NCBI GenBank assembly: GCA_038127535.1
Contig: JAYPHU010000001.1
Coordinates: 141,006 to 205,005, forward strand
Source: JAYPHU01 sp038127535
Lineage (GTDB): Bacteria > Pseudomonadota > Alphaproteobacteria > Rhodospirillales > UBA2165
DNA length: 64,000 bases
Direction: 5' to 3'
The translations under genes were made by a program, and so were the position numbers. The notes under the pieces are model-generated. The model searched no databases and had not been told where the DNA came from. It worked only from the letters and a program-made list of their open reading frames with translations. Below, in pieces: positions 8,649-17,074 of this stretch; within the stretch, counting starts at the first letter, position 1, and the number at the start of each line of letters is the position of its first letter.

Positions 8649-9136
8649 CCCTTTCAGCCAATGAGGTGGACCGGATGCTGGCCGGCACCAAGCCCGTTCA
8701 GGGCATGGTTTGGAATGTCATGGGCCAGATTTACATCCCGAAGAAACTGGATGATGAGCGGTTTTTCTGGGACGCCATCATGCCCATGGAAACCTATATC
8801 CCGCCGCATTCTCATTCCACCCAGGACGAGTTTCTCTATTTGGTGGAAGGCGAGCTTGATTTGCTGATGAATGGCCAGGAACTCCACGCCAAGGCCGGCG
8901 ACATATTGCCCTTTCCCAAATATTCGACCCACGCGTTGTTTAACAATAGCGGCGAAACGGTGAAGGGCGTGTTTTGGGCGGAACCGACCAATAAGCTGTT
9001 CGAGCTGTTCAAGAAAATCCACAACGTGGCCAATCCGCGCGACGTCGTGCGCATCTCCGACGCGCATGACATTCACTTTCAGCTGCCGGGTCAGGACGCC
9101 CGTACCGGCCCCTTGCCGGACACTGCTGCGGCCTAA
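8645..9136 (+). CDS. Cupin domain protein
   Basis: A 163-residue single-domain cupin. The metal-ligand motif 1 reads PPHSHSTQDEFLYLVEGEL near residue 55 and motif 2 PFPKYSTHALFNNSG near residue 95. It could be a dioxygenase, isomerase or sensor; the family does not settle this. The GTG start overlaps the upstream stop by 4 bases (GTGA), which implies translational coupling with the sulfatase-like enzyme and a shared substrate. It is the last gene of the rightward catabolic operon; 354 bases without a recognised gene follow. Confidence 0.75.
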   Translation: MTLSANEVDRMLAGTKPVQGMVWNVMGQIYIPKKLDDERFFWDAIMPMETYIPPHSHSTQDEFLYLVEGELDLLMNGQELHAKAGDILPFPKYSTHALFNNSGETVKGVFWAEPTNKLFELFKKIHNVANPRDVVRISDAHDIHFQLPGQDARTGPLPDTAAA

Positions 9137-9490
9137 ACCTGACGCATAAACGACGACAGCAGCTTTCCGACGATGCCTTTTTCCCGGACATTGGCGTCCA
9201 AGGATGTGCCTACATTTGGGCGCCAGGGAGTTCCTCAAGTTTCAAAATATTGCGGGCGATTGTTGCTGAGGTGAAATTACTTTTAATGATATGAACGCTC
9301 CAGTTTGGGTATTCCCCAATGTATTAATGTAGAAACCTAAATTGCGCTCCAACCGGCAATCGACATAATCGCGCCAACAATAATAAGTCGACAGCAATTG
9401 TTACATGCTCTCACAAGTTCGATACGCCCATCCATTAGGTTGCGACATCGGCTTGATACAAAATTGATGACGCGACAAAGGGGCAGGTGA
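9137..9490. other. Intergenic region without recognised gene
   Basis: 354 bases between the cupin stop and the rpoH-like frame. No coding potential resembling its neighbours was seen on either strand. It is lower in GC than the flanks and should hold the 3' end of the cupin operon and the promoter of the rpoH-like gene. An AAAGGGG box at 9477-9483 lies 7 bases before the ATG at 9491, so that ribosome binding site is intact. Confidence 0.5.
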
Positions 9491-10384
9491 ATGACCACAA
9501 ATTCCGCAGCGCTACCTAAGACCTTCAGCGCAAACTTGTCCGAGTATTTCCGGGAGGCCAACAAGTATCCTCTTATTGAACAAGACCGGGAAACCGCCCT
9601 TGCCATCCGCTGGCAGGAAGATCAGGGCCGCACGGCCATTGCCGAGTTGATCAATTGCCATCTCGGCTACGTGGTTAAAATCGCCACCGATTTTAAAGGG
9701 TTCGGCATGCCGTTCGAGGAACTAATTGCCGCCGATAATCTGGGTCTGGTCAAAGCCGCGTCCCGTTTTGATCCCGAAAAAAGCGTCCGTCTATCAGCCT
9801 ATGCAAAATTTTGAATTCGCGCCGCCATTATGGAGTAGGTCTCTCGCTCCAAGTCCATGGTCCGGCTGATCACCAAGACCTCCCACAAAAAGCTGGTGTT
9901 CAACCTCAGAAAGTTAAAGCGCCAGTTGAAAATCATTGACGATGGGGAACTGTCCTTGAAGCAGATTGCCGATATCGCCGACAAACTGGATGTGCCGGCG
10001 GAGGGCGTTGTCACCAACAACCGGCGGATGGCTGCCGACGATCTTTACCTAAACGAGCCAATGCGAGAGGGTGAAGACGGCGAGCATCTGGACAATCTGG
10101 AGGACGACTCGCCCAATCCCGAAGACCGTTATCTGGCCGACGACGAACTGGCGTACCAGCGGAGCCTGCTGCAGTAAGGGTTGAATAAGCTGGACGAACG
10201 CGAGCGCGAGATTTTTATCGCCCGCCGGATGTCGGAAAATCAGGAAACCCTGAATAGTTTGAGCGAGACGTTTGGTCTTTCGCCGGAGCGTATTCGTCAG
10301 ATTGAAAATGCGGCATTCGCCAAAGTAAAAGGCTTTGTCCGTAACGAAGCCCTGGACGATAAACTCTCTCACCAGGCCGGCTAA
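9491..10384 (+). pseudogene. RpoH-like sigma factor with three in-frame stop codons
   Basis: A continuous 298-codon frame matches RpoH end to end: region 1.2/2 (HLGYVVKIATDFKGFGMPFEELI), the RpoH box (HKKLVFNLRKLK) and region 4 (LDEREREIFIARR ... SLSETFGLSPERIRQIENAAF). It is interrupted by TGA at 9812-9814, where RpoH has the second Trp of its WW pair; TAG at 9836-9838, at the Tyr of the I-x-E-Y segment; and TAA at 10175-10177 just before the region 4 LDERE segment. There is no frameshift, the length is normal and the ribosome binding site is intact. The likeliest reading is a recently inactivated second rpoH paralogue. Expression of fragments (an internal ATG at 9857 opens regions 3-4) is possible but unsupported. 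Confidence 0.85.
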
Positions 10385-10408
10385 GCGGCCCCCACCAGAA
10401 GCTGAGCT

Positions 10409-10882
10409 TTAATCGGGCCAGATGGTGCCGAGCGGGAACGGCACGTAAAACACATGCGTAAAGATCAGATAAGCGATGATGCACGTGGCGATAGGCGCCA
10501 GGATGGCGGACGTCATATTCTGCCGAGTTTTTTCCAGCGTCAGATAAACCGACAATACCAATAGCATCACCACGCTGGTAGGCCAGAAGCCGATGGTTCG
10601 CATGATGGACATATAGATCAGCACCACCACCAGAAAGACGAACACATCCTTGGCCGCCAGCTTACGATCTTCATCAAAATCGATGAGATCGGCAAAGCGC
10701 CCACTCATGGCGTTGAAAGCAAATTTCGCGAAGAAGGCGACGGCCGCGGCGAACACCACATAGGTCGCCAGCAGCGGGAAGGCCCAATCCTTGTTATCGT
10801 CGCCGCCGTCCGAGGAAAAAATAAGGCCAATGACCAACAGGACCAGAGCGGTCAGAAAGTCGGTATTCCGGAGGATCGCCAT
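10409..10882 (-). CDS. tctB: Tripartite tricarboxylate transporter small membrane subunit TctB
   Basis: A 157-residue protein with four hydrophobic segments, as expected for TctB/TTT family small subunits. The helix pairs are near residues 8-24 and 32-55, and 80-100 and 115-150, with a charged cytoplasmic loop between (DFDEDRKLAAKD). It pairs with TctA to form the membrane part of a secondary carboxylate transporter. It starts 9 bases after the tctA stop and is the last gene of the tctC-tctA-tctB set. Sequence in this subunit is weakly conserved, so the call leans on position and topology. Confidence 0.8.
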   Translation of the reverse strand: MAILRNTDFLTALVLLVIGLIFSSDGGDDNKDWAFPLLATYVVFAAAVAFFAKFAFNAMSGRFADLIDFDEDRKLAAKDVFVFLVVVLIYMSIMRTIGFWPTSVVMLLVLSVYLTLEKTRQNMTSAILAPIATCIIAYLIFTHVFYVPFPLGTIWPD

Positions 10883-10891
10883 CTCGCCGTC

Positions 10892-12424
10892 CTATTCCGA
10901 TTCGCCGGCCGTGGCCGTCTGGCTGGTCGCCGCTTGTTCGCGGTCGGCGATCTTATCCTTATGGCGGGTCCAGATGACAAAGGCGATGGACAGCACGCTT
11001 AACCCGATCAGGATCAGGTTCACGGTGCCGGTGAAAAAGACGTTCCAGACCGAGGTCGCGTCAGAAATATACATGGCCTGAACCAGGGACGGCTCAATGA
11101 TCGGGCCCAGGATCAGACCCAGACCGATGGGACCGGGATGGAAGCCCAGCCGCCGGACTAGGAACACGAATATCCCGAGCCCCAGCATGAAGTAGACATC
11201 GAAGATATTATTGCGGATGGCGTAGGCGCCGATCACCGCCAGCACCATGATCAACGGCGCCAGGAGCCGCAACGGAATGCGGATGATTTTAACTAAAAGG
11301 GGCGCGAACAGGCTGCCCAGAATGAAGGTCACCACGCCGGCAATCATCAGAGACCAGCCGAAGGAGAACACCAAGGTGCCATCGCTCTGGAATAGTTCCG
11401 GTCCGGGATTGAGGCCGCGCAGCATGAGAGCGCCGGCAATAACGGCCGCCGGTGAGGAGCCCGGCACGCCCAGCGTGACCAGCGGGATCATGGCGGCGGG
11501 CGCGGCGGCATTGTTGGCGATTTCCGACGCGGTCACACCCCTGAGATCGCCCTTGCCGAACTGGCTCTTATCTTTGCTCCAGCGCACCGCCTCGTTGTAA
11601 GACACTAGCGCGGCAATGGGGCTGCCGGCGCCGGGCAGGATGCCGATGAAGGAACCGATGACGCCCGACCGGATAATATGCACCGGATTCGAGATCACCT
11701 TTTTGATGGTCTTCATGGTTTCACCGCCTTTGGGCTTGTACTCGGCGATGAATTCTTTTTTGCGCAGCTCGGCGACCATGGCCAGAACCTGCGGTACGGC
11801 AAAGACGCCGATCAAGCCGGCGACCAGAGAGACGCCGCCCCGAAACTCCGGCACGCCAAAGGTAAAACGGGCGACTTCATTGCCGTGGCTGATGCCGACG
11901 CTGCTGATCAGCAGGCCGATCGCGCCGCCGGCCAGCCCCTTGATGATGGAATCGCCGGCCAGGCTGCCGATGATGGTCAGCGCAAATATGCCCAGCCAGA
12001 AAAACTCTGACGGACCGAACTTCAAGGCGACCGCAATCATCGGCCAGGCGAGCAACAGATAACATGTCGCGCCGAACAGTGTGCCGAAGGCGGAGGCGAA
12101 ACACGCGCCGACAATGGCTTCCTGCCCCCGGCCCTGTTGGACCATGGGATGGCCGTCGAAGGCGGTGGCCATGGCGGCCGGAGTGCCCGGTGTATTCACC
12201 AGACAGGCGGGAATGGCGTCGGAGAACATGGCGCAGACATAAAGCCCGCCCAACATGGCGATGCCGGCGCCCGGCGGCAGCGCAAAGGTAAAGGGAACCA
12301 GAAGGGCCGTGCCCATGGTGGCGGTGAGGCCGGGCAAGGTGCCGACCACCATGCCGATCATCACTCCAAGGGTCAGCCAGAACAGATACGACGGCGTCAA
12401 CGCCAGCATCAAACCTTCGTACAC
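10892..12424 (-). CDS. tctA: Tripartite tricarboxylate transporter permease TctA
   Basis: A 510-residue permease with about 12 transmembrane segments and the two TctA signatures: GTLPGLTATMGTALLVPFTF near residue 28 and the matching repeat GSFIGILPGAGSPIAALVSY near residue 260. These glycine/proline-rich loops form the inverted-repeat substrate site. The hydrophilic tail after residue 490 is cytoplasmic. It is the large membrane subunit that takes substrate from the TctC-type binding protein encoded upstream. The tctC-tctA gap of about 175 bases holds a terminator, so tctA-tctB should be expressed below tctC. Confidence 0.92.
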   Translation of the reverse strand: MYEGLMLALTPSYLFWLTLGVMIGMVVGTLPGLTATMGTALLVPFTFALPPGAGIAMLGGLYVCAMFSDAIPACLVNTPGTPAAMATAFDGHPMVQQGRGQEAIVGACFASAFGTLFGATCYLLLAWPMIAVALKFGPSEFFWLGIFALTIIGSLAGDSIIKGLAGGAIGLLISSVGISHGNEVARFTFGVPEFRGGVSLVAGLIGVFAVPQVLAMVAELRKKEFIAEYKPKGGETMKTIKKVISNPVHIIRSGVIGSFIGILPGAGSPIAALVSYNEAVRWSKDKSQFGKGDLRGVTASEIANNAAAPAAMIPLVTLGVPGSSPAAVIAGALMLRGLNPGPELFQSDGTLVFSFGWSLMIAGVVTFILGSLFAPLLVKIIRIPLRLLAPLIMVLAVIGAYAIRNNIFDVYFMLGLGIFVFLVRRLGFHPGPIGLGLILGPIIEPSLVQAMYISDATSVWNVFFTGTVNLILIGLSVLSIAFVIWTRHKDKIADREQAATSQTATAGESE

Positions 12425-12532
12425 GATGCCACTCCTAAAGCATGGCTGAACTAATTTTTAGTCTTGGGTCTCAAACGACCCGTTCCCCGGGTTTATTCCG
12501 GCGCCTTACGAATTTACTAATAAATGTCTTAG

Positions 12533-12582
12533 GTAATAAAACAGGCTGCCCCGGCATCGAAATGGATGATGCTGGGACAGCC
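12533..12582 (-). terminator. Intrinsic terminator between tctC and tctA
   Basis: Read on the minus strand, a 15-base stem (arms 12568-12582 and 12544-12558, with two G-U pairs) encloses a 9-base loop and is followed by the T-rich tract TGTTTTATT. It sits 18 bases past the tctC stop. It fits differential expression: abundant periplasmic binding protein and less permease by read-through. Confidence 0.7.
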
Positions 12583-12599
12583 CGAATTCGGATCAGCCT

Positions 12600-13520
12600 T
12601 TACTTGGAGAACTTCTTCATAGCGGCTTCGACATAGGCCTTGGCCTCTGCCGGGGTCTGGCGCATTTGCGTCAGACCGATTTTGGTCACCATCTCGGTGA
12701 TTTTCGGATCAGCCGTGGTCTTGTTCAACGCCGCGTTCAGTTTGGCAATGCGGTCGGCCGGCGTGCCCGGAGGCGCCATCACGCCCCAGGTGGTAGTGTA
12801 GGTCCACTTGGGCTCGTTCGGCACACCCGGCAGGGCGCTGGTTTGCTTCGGACCGGCGATCACAACCGTGTCCACCGTGGCTTTGTGCTTCACGGCGTGG
12901 TTGGAGGCGGTCATGCCCGCGTCAACGTGCTTACCTTGCAGCATCGGCATCATTTTACCGACGCCGCCGGAAACCGGGACGTAAGCGGTCTTGATGCCGA
13001 GGATGTCGGCGAGCTCTTGGAAGTTGACTTTACCGGTGCTGCCCACGCCCGCGACGGTCAGTTTGCCGGGGTTGGCCTTGGCGGCCGCGACAAATTTGGC
13101 CAGGGTGTTGAGCTTGCTGCCCTTCGGCACCATCAGCGCGCCGACGGAACGGACGGTCATGCCAATGTAGGAGAATTTGTCCGGCTTGAAGCCGACGTCC
13201 TTACCCTTCGCGGCGATAACCACGTTCGGCACAACAACGTTGGAGATCGTGTAGCCGTCGGGCTTGGAACGCCACAGTTCGTTGAAGCCGACAGCGCCGC
13301 CCCCGCCCGTCTTGTAGACGATGCGAACCGCCACACCGAGATGCTTTTCCAGACCCGGTTGCAGACGACGCGCCTGCTGGTCGGAACCGCCGCCCGGGGA
13401 ATAGGGCACGATGAAGGTGATGGGCTTGTCCGGATATTCGGCCAAGACCGGTCCGGAGGCTACCATCATGGCGGCGCCGGCAACGGCGCCCAAAACGCCT
13501 GACTTATGATGCAATTTCAT
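12600..13520 (-). CDS. tctC: Periplasmic substrate-binding protein TctC/Bug family
   Basis: A 306-residue extracytoplasmic solute receptor of the Bug/TctC family. A signal peptide covers residues 1-27 (MKLHHKSGVLGAVAGAA ... VLA before EYPDKPITFIVPYSPGGGSDQQAR). The YSPGGGSD loop and the later GVGSTGKVNF and VSGGVGKMMPML segments are family ligand-site features. The ATG at 13520 is chosen because GGGAG lies 7 bases upstream and the signal peptide starts there; an upstream in-frame start at 13550 lacks this. The ligand is unknown (carboxylates or aromatic acids in relatives). Confidence 0.9.
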   Translation of the reverse strand: MKLHHKSGVLGAVAGAAMMVASGPVLAEYPDKPITFIVPYSPGGGSDQQARRLQPGLEKHLGVAVRIVYKTGGGGAVGFNELWRSKPDGYTISNVVVPNVVIAAKGKDVGFKPDKFSYIGMTVRSVGALMVPKGSKLNTLAKFVAAAKANPGKLTVAGVGSTGKVNFQELADILGIKTAYVPVSGGVGKMMPMLQGKHVDAGMTASNHAVKHKATVDTVVIAGPKQTSALPGVPNEPKWTYTTTWGVMAPPGTPADRIAKLNAALNKTTADPKITEMVTKIGLTQMRQTPAEAKAYVEAAMKKFSK

Positions 13521-13594
13521 AGGTACTTCTCCCTGTGAGTGAATACACAAAATAATGAAAACCTTGCGGCTTTCACATCTTAAAAAGCCTTAGG

Positions 13595-13622
13595 CGTATA
13601 CCATATACATCGCCTCGGGCAA
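13595..13622 (-). promoter_or_regulatory. Candidate sigma70 promoter of tctC with overlapping palindrome
   Basis: On the minus strand TTGCCC (13622-13617) and TATACG (13600-13595) are separated by 16 bases, about 75 bases upstream of the tctC start. The inverted repeat GTATA-CCA-TATAC (13596-13608) overlaps the -10 element. A second palindrome, GTCTT-GTAT-AAGAC, is at 13626-13639. GTATAC-rich palindromes are typical of GntR-family operators, so substrate-controlled repression is plausible but unproven. Confidence 0.4.
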
Positions 13623-13661
13623 ATAGTCTTGTATAAGACCTAGGATCCGATTCCGGCGAAA

Positions 13662-14057
13662 TTAAGACACGGAGGCCAATTTTTCCAACAGCTCATCCAG
13701 ATTGGGCACGTCCGTATAGTCTTCGCTCATCTTCCCCGTGCCAGCCGGGCTCTTGCAGGTGAAGAACTTGCAGGGGCCTTCCAGGATGCGGATGCCGTGG
13801 ACCGTGTTGCGGGGGATATAGACCAGATCGCCGGGACCGATGGTAAAGACTTCTTCGCCCAGCAGATGCGCCAGCCGGCCCTCCAGCAGATAGATCCATT
13901 GTTCATCGTTCGGGTGATAATGGGGCGGCGGCACTTCGCCTTCCTGGTAGGTCACAATGCCGACCTTGATAAACTCGCCCCCGAACTGCTTCATCATCAC
14001 ATTCGGGTTCACCACGTCGGGCGTCGCTTCCATTTCATCGGCTCGATAGATCGGCAT
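13662..14057 (-). CDS. Cupin domain protein
   Basis: A 131-residue cupin with a complete motif 1, PPHYHPNDEQWIYLLEG near residue 48 (two His and one Glu ligand), and motif 2, GDLVYIPRNTVHG near residue 85. The ATG at 14057 is chosen because GGGAG precedes it by 8 bases and MPIYRADE matches a usual family N-terminus; a frame start at 14126 has no such site. It lies between tctC and the divergent LVIVD gene. It may act on, or sense, the compound imported by the Tct system; this is inference from position only. Confidence 0.75.
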   Translation of the reverse strand: MPIYRADEMEATPDVVNPNVMMKQFGGEFIKVGIVTYQEGEVPPPHYHPNDEQWIYLLEGRLAHLLGEEVFTIGPGDLVYIPRNTVHGIRILEGPCKFFTCKSPAGTGKMSEDYTDVPNLDELLEKLASVS

Positions 14058-14221
14058 CGGGTCGTCTCCCTGCCCCTGTTGTTGGCGTGATGGACCGCAT
14101 ATTAGCCATCGGCCGATCTTATTCACAAGCCCGATGTAACAGACCTTTGATCAGAGGTTGAAATCCCGGCATTTGGTCTGAATAGTAGGGCCCAGAAATA
14201 ACCAACAGGGGATTGCGGCAT

Positions 14222-15454
14222 ATGTCCGACACGCTTATCAAGAACATGACATTACTTGACCACAACGGTCTCGACGGTTTCGGCGGGGTCGGGGAGGGCA
14301 TGGCCCTTCAGGTCACGTCCAAAGGCCAGCGGGTGATGTGGATCGCCCACGAAGGCCCGCCCAAGAACTTCACCGGAGTCGATGTCACCGATCCGCGCAA
14401 CACCAAGGTCATCTGCCAGACCGAGCTGCCGCACACAAATATGCGGTCGAATTCCCTTGAAGTTACCGGCGATATCCTGGCCGTGGCCTATCAGGTTTAT
14501 GAGCTGGGGGTGGAGCCGGCGGGGATCGAGCTGTTTGATATTTCCGATCCGGAGAGCCCCAAATCCATCGGCTTCCATTCAACTGCGGGGCCCAATTCTC
14601 GGGGCGTGCACTGTCTGTGGTTTGTCGACGGGGAATATATTCACTGCGCCTCGGGCGCGCCGGACTTTGTGCCGCGTCATCCCCGCGATGATCAGTTCTA
14701 CCAGATCATCGATGTCCGCAATCCGTCCAAGATGGAGGAAGTGGGCCGCTGGTGGTATCCGGGCACCCGCGACGGCGACAATGCCGAGCCGCCGGAGCGG
14801 ATCAACCCGGAGCCGACGACCGACCTCCGGGGCGGAGACGCCTTCCGGCTGCATAACGCCAACGTTTATCCCAGCCATCCGGACCGGGCCTATCTCGGCT
14901 TTATCGACGGCGGCGGCTTCATTCTGGATATCTCCGACAAGGCCCATCCGGAAGTGATCACTAATTGGAGCCCCCACAATCCCTATCCGGGCTTCACCCA
15001 CACCATGCTGCCCCTGTTCGACCGGGGCCTGATCATCGCCACCGACGAATGCATCAAGGACGATGCGGAAGACTGGCCCAAGCTCACCTGGGTGCTGGAC
15101 GCCCGCAATGAAAAGAACCTGGTGCCGATCTCGACCCTGCCGCTGCCGCCGGTGGAGGAATACGGCCACAAGGGCGGGCGCTTCGGCTCGCACAATGTGC
15201 ACGAAAACCGGCCTGGTCCGAGCTTCTATTCGGAGGAGATTATCATCGGCGCGTTCTTTAACGCCGGCATCCGGGTCTATGACATCAAGAACCCGTATCA
15301 GCCCGAATGCATCGCCTCCTTCGTGCCGCCGGGACCGGAAAACTCCCGCGTGCCGACCATCCAGATGAACGAGGTCTATGTGGACGAAAATGCCATCGTC
15401 TATTGCGGCGACCGCTGGGCCGGCGGCCTTTACGTCCTGGAGATGGATATTTAG
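14222..15454 (+). CDS. LVIVD repeat-containing protein
   Basis: A 410-residue protein made of LVIVD-type beta-propeller repeats: repeated blocks of the form GVDVTDPRNTKVICQTELP, ELFDISDPESPKSIGF, IIDVRNPSKMEEVGRWWYPG and ILDISDKAHPEVITNW. No signal peptide is visible. The propeller repeats suggest binding or a lactonase-like fold, but no enzymatic activity is established for this family. The ATG at 14222 follows AGGGGA; an in-frame TTG at 14213 is less likely. It is divergent from the cupin and ends with a strong terminator. Such proteins sit near tricarboxylate transporters and cupins in several proteobacteria, suggesting a shared catabolic role. Confidence 0.8.
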   Translation: MSDTLIKNMTLLDHNGLDGFGGVGEGMALQVTSKGQRVMWIAHEGPPKNFTGVDVTDPRNTKVICQTELPHTNMRSNSLEVTGDILAVAYQVYELGVEPAGIELFDISDPESPKSIGFHSTAGPNSRGVHCLWFVDGEYIHCASGAPDFVPRHPRDDQFYQIIDVRNPSKMEEVGRWWYPGTRDGDNAEPPERINPEPTTDLRGGDAFRLHNANVYPSHPDRAYLGFIDGGGFILDISDKAHPEVITNWSPHNPYPGFTHTMLPLFDRGLIIATDECIKDDAEDWPKLTWVLDARNEKNLVPISTLPLPPVEEYGHKGGRFGSHNVHENRPGPSFYSEEIIIGAFFNAGIRVYDIKNPYQPECIASFVPPGPENSRVPTIQMNEVYVDENAIVYCGDRWAGGLYVLEMDI

Positions 15455-15481
15455 AAAAACGTTTCTGACGCGAAGAAGAAA

Positions 15482-15515
15482 GGGGCGGCACCTGACAACA
15501 GCGCCGCCCTTTTTT
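15482..15515 (+). terminator. Intrinsic terminator after LVIVD gene
   Basis: GGGCGGC at 15483-15489 pairs with GCCGCCC at 15503-15509, and a run of six T follows at 15510-15515. The 13-base loop is long but the stem is fully G-C. It lies 28 bases past the stop codon. Confidence 0.85.
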
Positions 15516-15617
15516 GTTGGGGGGTAATGAATGCTATATCCAAGTCCGATCCCCGTAACCGAAAGAGGATTCAAAATATTTTAATCAGCTGGCCAAAATT
15601 TCATTGATTTCAATCAA

Positions 15618-16100
15618 TCACGCGAACTCTTCCCCGGCGGGCACTTTATCAGCCTCTACAACTTTATTTATCCACGAAATGAGCTTTCTGGTCTCAGCCA
15701 CACCTTTTTCTGTCGCGAGCCTAAGACTGTGTTCGAAGCTATCTGCATCAGGATAAAGGCTTTCAACATGTTTAGCGATTACATGAGCTTCGACTGAAGT
15801 GCTTGCTTGCGACATGACGTATTCAGTGATGCAATTTTTTTCAAATTCATGAAATTTGCCATCGCATCGGTCGATAAAAGCTAAAACCTGCATACTTAGT
15901 CCGCATTCGCGCAGAACGCCGTAAGTAGAATCGTCCGATGGGTAGTTCGCCAACAACTCTGCAGCGTCATCAAACGCTTGGCCTGTCTCGAGATCTACAA
16001 CTTCTAACATTCTTGATGCTTTGAACGATCTTCTGGCCTGCCTTTCATGGCAAAATGCTGACACGAGTACATCGCTAACCTGTGGCTTAAGCGAATTCAC
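15618..16100 (-). CDS. Hypothetical protein, WYL-like tail plus TerB-like helices
   Basis: A 160-residue protein not recognised with confidence. Residues 10-45 (FCHERQARRSFKASRMLEVVDLETGQ) resemble the last strands of a WYL domain. Residues 65-150 are helical with the acidic stretch DRCDGKFHEFEKNCITEYV, reminiscent of TerB-like domains. If so, it is the C-terminal half of a WYL-TerB protein whose N-terminal DNA-binding part is missing. Base composition is clearly more AT-rich than the neighbours. It lies on the 3' side of tRNA-Ala, next to another gene fragment, which suggests remains of an integrated element. Confidence 0.5.
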   Translation of the reverse strand: MNSLKPQVSDVLVSAFCHERQARRSFKASRMLEVVDLETGQAFDDAAELLANYPSDDSTYGVLRECGLSMQVLAFIDRCDGKFHEFEKNCITEYVMSQASTSVEAHVIAKHVESLYPDADSFEHSLRLATEKGVAETRKLISWINKVVEADKVPAGEEFA

Positions 16101-16144
16101 GTTTATGCGTCTTTGACTTTCTGCTCCCTACGCATCCCTGTAAA

Positions 16145-16231
16145 CGATACCGAAGCTTCGACCTGACCGAGGATGAGATTGCCCTGATTGAAATCCGGGA
16201 GTCCGAAGACGGTCCGCCGCCGGACGCCTGA
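16145..16231 (+). pseudogene. C-terminal fragment, possibly of a DNA methylase/type IIG enzyme
   Basis: A 28-codon high-GC reading ending at TGA 16229-16231, RYRSFDLTEDEIALIEIRE then SEDGPPPDA. The Y-x-x-F/Y-D/G-L-T-E-E/D-E-I-A-x-I/V-E pattern is common at the end of Eco57I-like adenine methylase/restriction proteins. No start or upstream domain exists; the bases before 16145 do not look coding. It lies 30 bases from the 3' end of tRNA-Ala. The family call is tentative. Confidence 0.35.
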
Positions 16232-16261
16232 TCTTCTCGTGAGTTAATTTCAAAAAAACCT

Positions 16262-16337
<76 letters not shown>

Positions 16338-16503
16338 TATACCAAGTTGTCTGGCCCGGGTTGGGTCCCCCTCATCATCTCTGGCTTTTGCCAATCAGGC
16401 CTGACCACTTCTGGTAATCCCTGATGAATGGCGGGGGCGCCGGGCGGGTAAGCGGAGGGAACATACGGAACATGCCCCGCCTTCTGCAAGTAAAAAGTCT
16501 CGG

Positions 16504-16881
16504 CTACGTGTCTTTGTCGTCGCCGTCGGAATCGACCGACCCCACAACCTCGCCGATATCCTCTTCGTCGCCGCCGATGTCGGACGTGTCCTCCATCAGG
16601 GAATCATCATCCTCGCCGTCGTCATCGGTTTCCAGGAGATCATCATCGATATCCAGATCGATATCGTCGCTGTCGCTATCCTCCGATTCCTTGTCGGGCG
16701 CGGGCGCGGTTTTGGGCTGGGCTTCCGCCGCCGCGTCCGTGGTCGAGCGGCGGGCTTTGGGCTTCTCCGCTTGATAGGGCGTTTCGCACTTCGGGCAGGC
16801 CGGATCTTTCTTGTTCATGTCGTAAAACTTCGCGCCGCAACTCTGACATGACAGTTTTGTTCCAAACTTTGCTTTCGTCAC
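16504..16881 (-). CDS. TIGR02300 (FYDLN acid) family protein
   Basis: A 125-residue protein with an N-terminal zinc-knuckle region, LSCQSCGAKFYDMNKKDPACPKCETPY (two C-x2-C pairs), followed by a low-complexity tail very rich in Asp, Glu and Ser. This is the alphaproteobacterial TIGR02300 family, named for its FYDLN motif (FYDMN here). Function is unknown. GTG at 16881 is chosen: the family N-terminus begins there and an AGGAAAGGAAG box precedes it; the longer frame from 16923 adds 14 atypical residues. It is divergent from aroA, a conserved arrangement in this class. Confidence 0.85.
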   Translation of the reverse strand: MTKAKFGTKLSCQSCGAKFYDMNKKDPACPKCETPYQAEKPKARRSTTDAAAEAQPKTAPAPDKESEDSDSDDIDLDIDDDLLETDDDGEDDDSLMEDTSDIGGDEEDIGEVVGSVDSDGDDKDT

Positions 16882-17074
16882 TCGACTTCCTTTCCTTTGC
16901 ACGCGGGTGCGCTGGTTCGCCAAGCCCCCAGGGGCGGGCTAAAATTTTGCGGTCAATTGCCATTTTCAGTCGCCTCTGTCAAAACCAAATTTCACCGTCC
17001 CGCCCCGTCCCGGAAGTAGCCCCGCCCGGCCAAACATGCTAGAGACACAAGCGTTTTATTGGAGAGAATATCTC

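Noticed and set aside
9812..10177. Stop codon reassignment or selenocysteine/pyrrolysine decoding in the rpoH-like frame
   Set aside because: All three stop codons are affected, and neighbouring genes use TGA (trpA), TAG (folC) and TAA (trpF) as ordinary stops. No recoding hairpin was seen.
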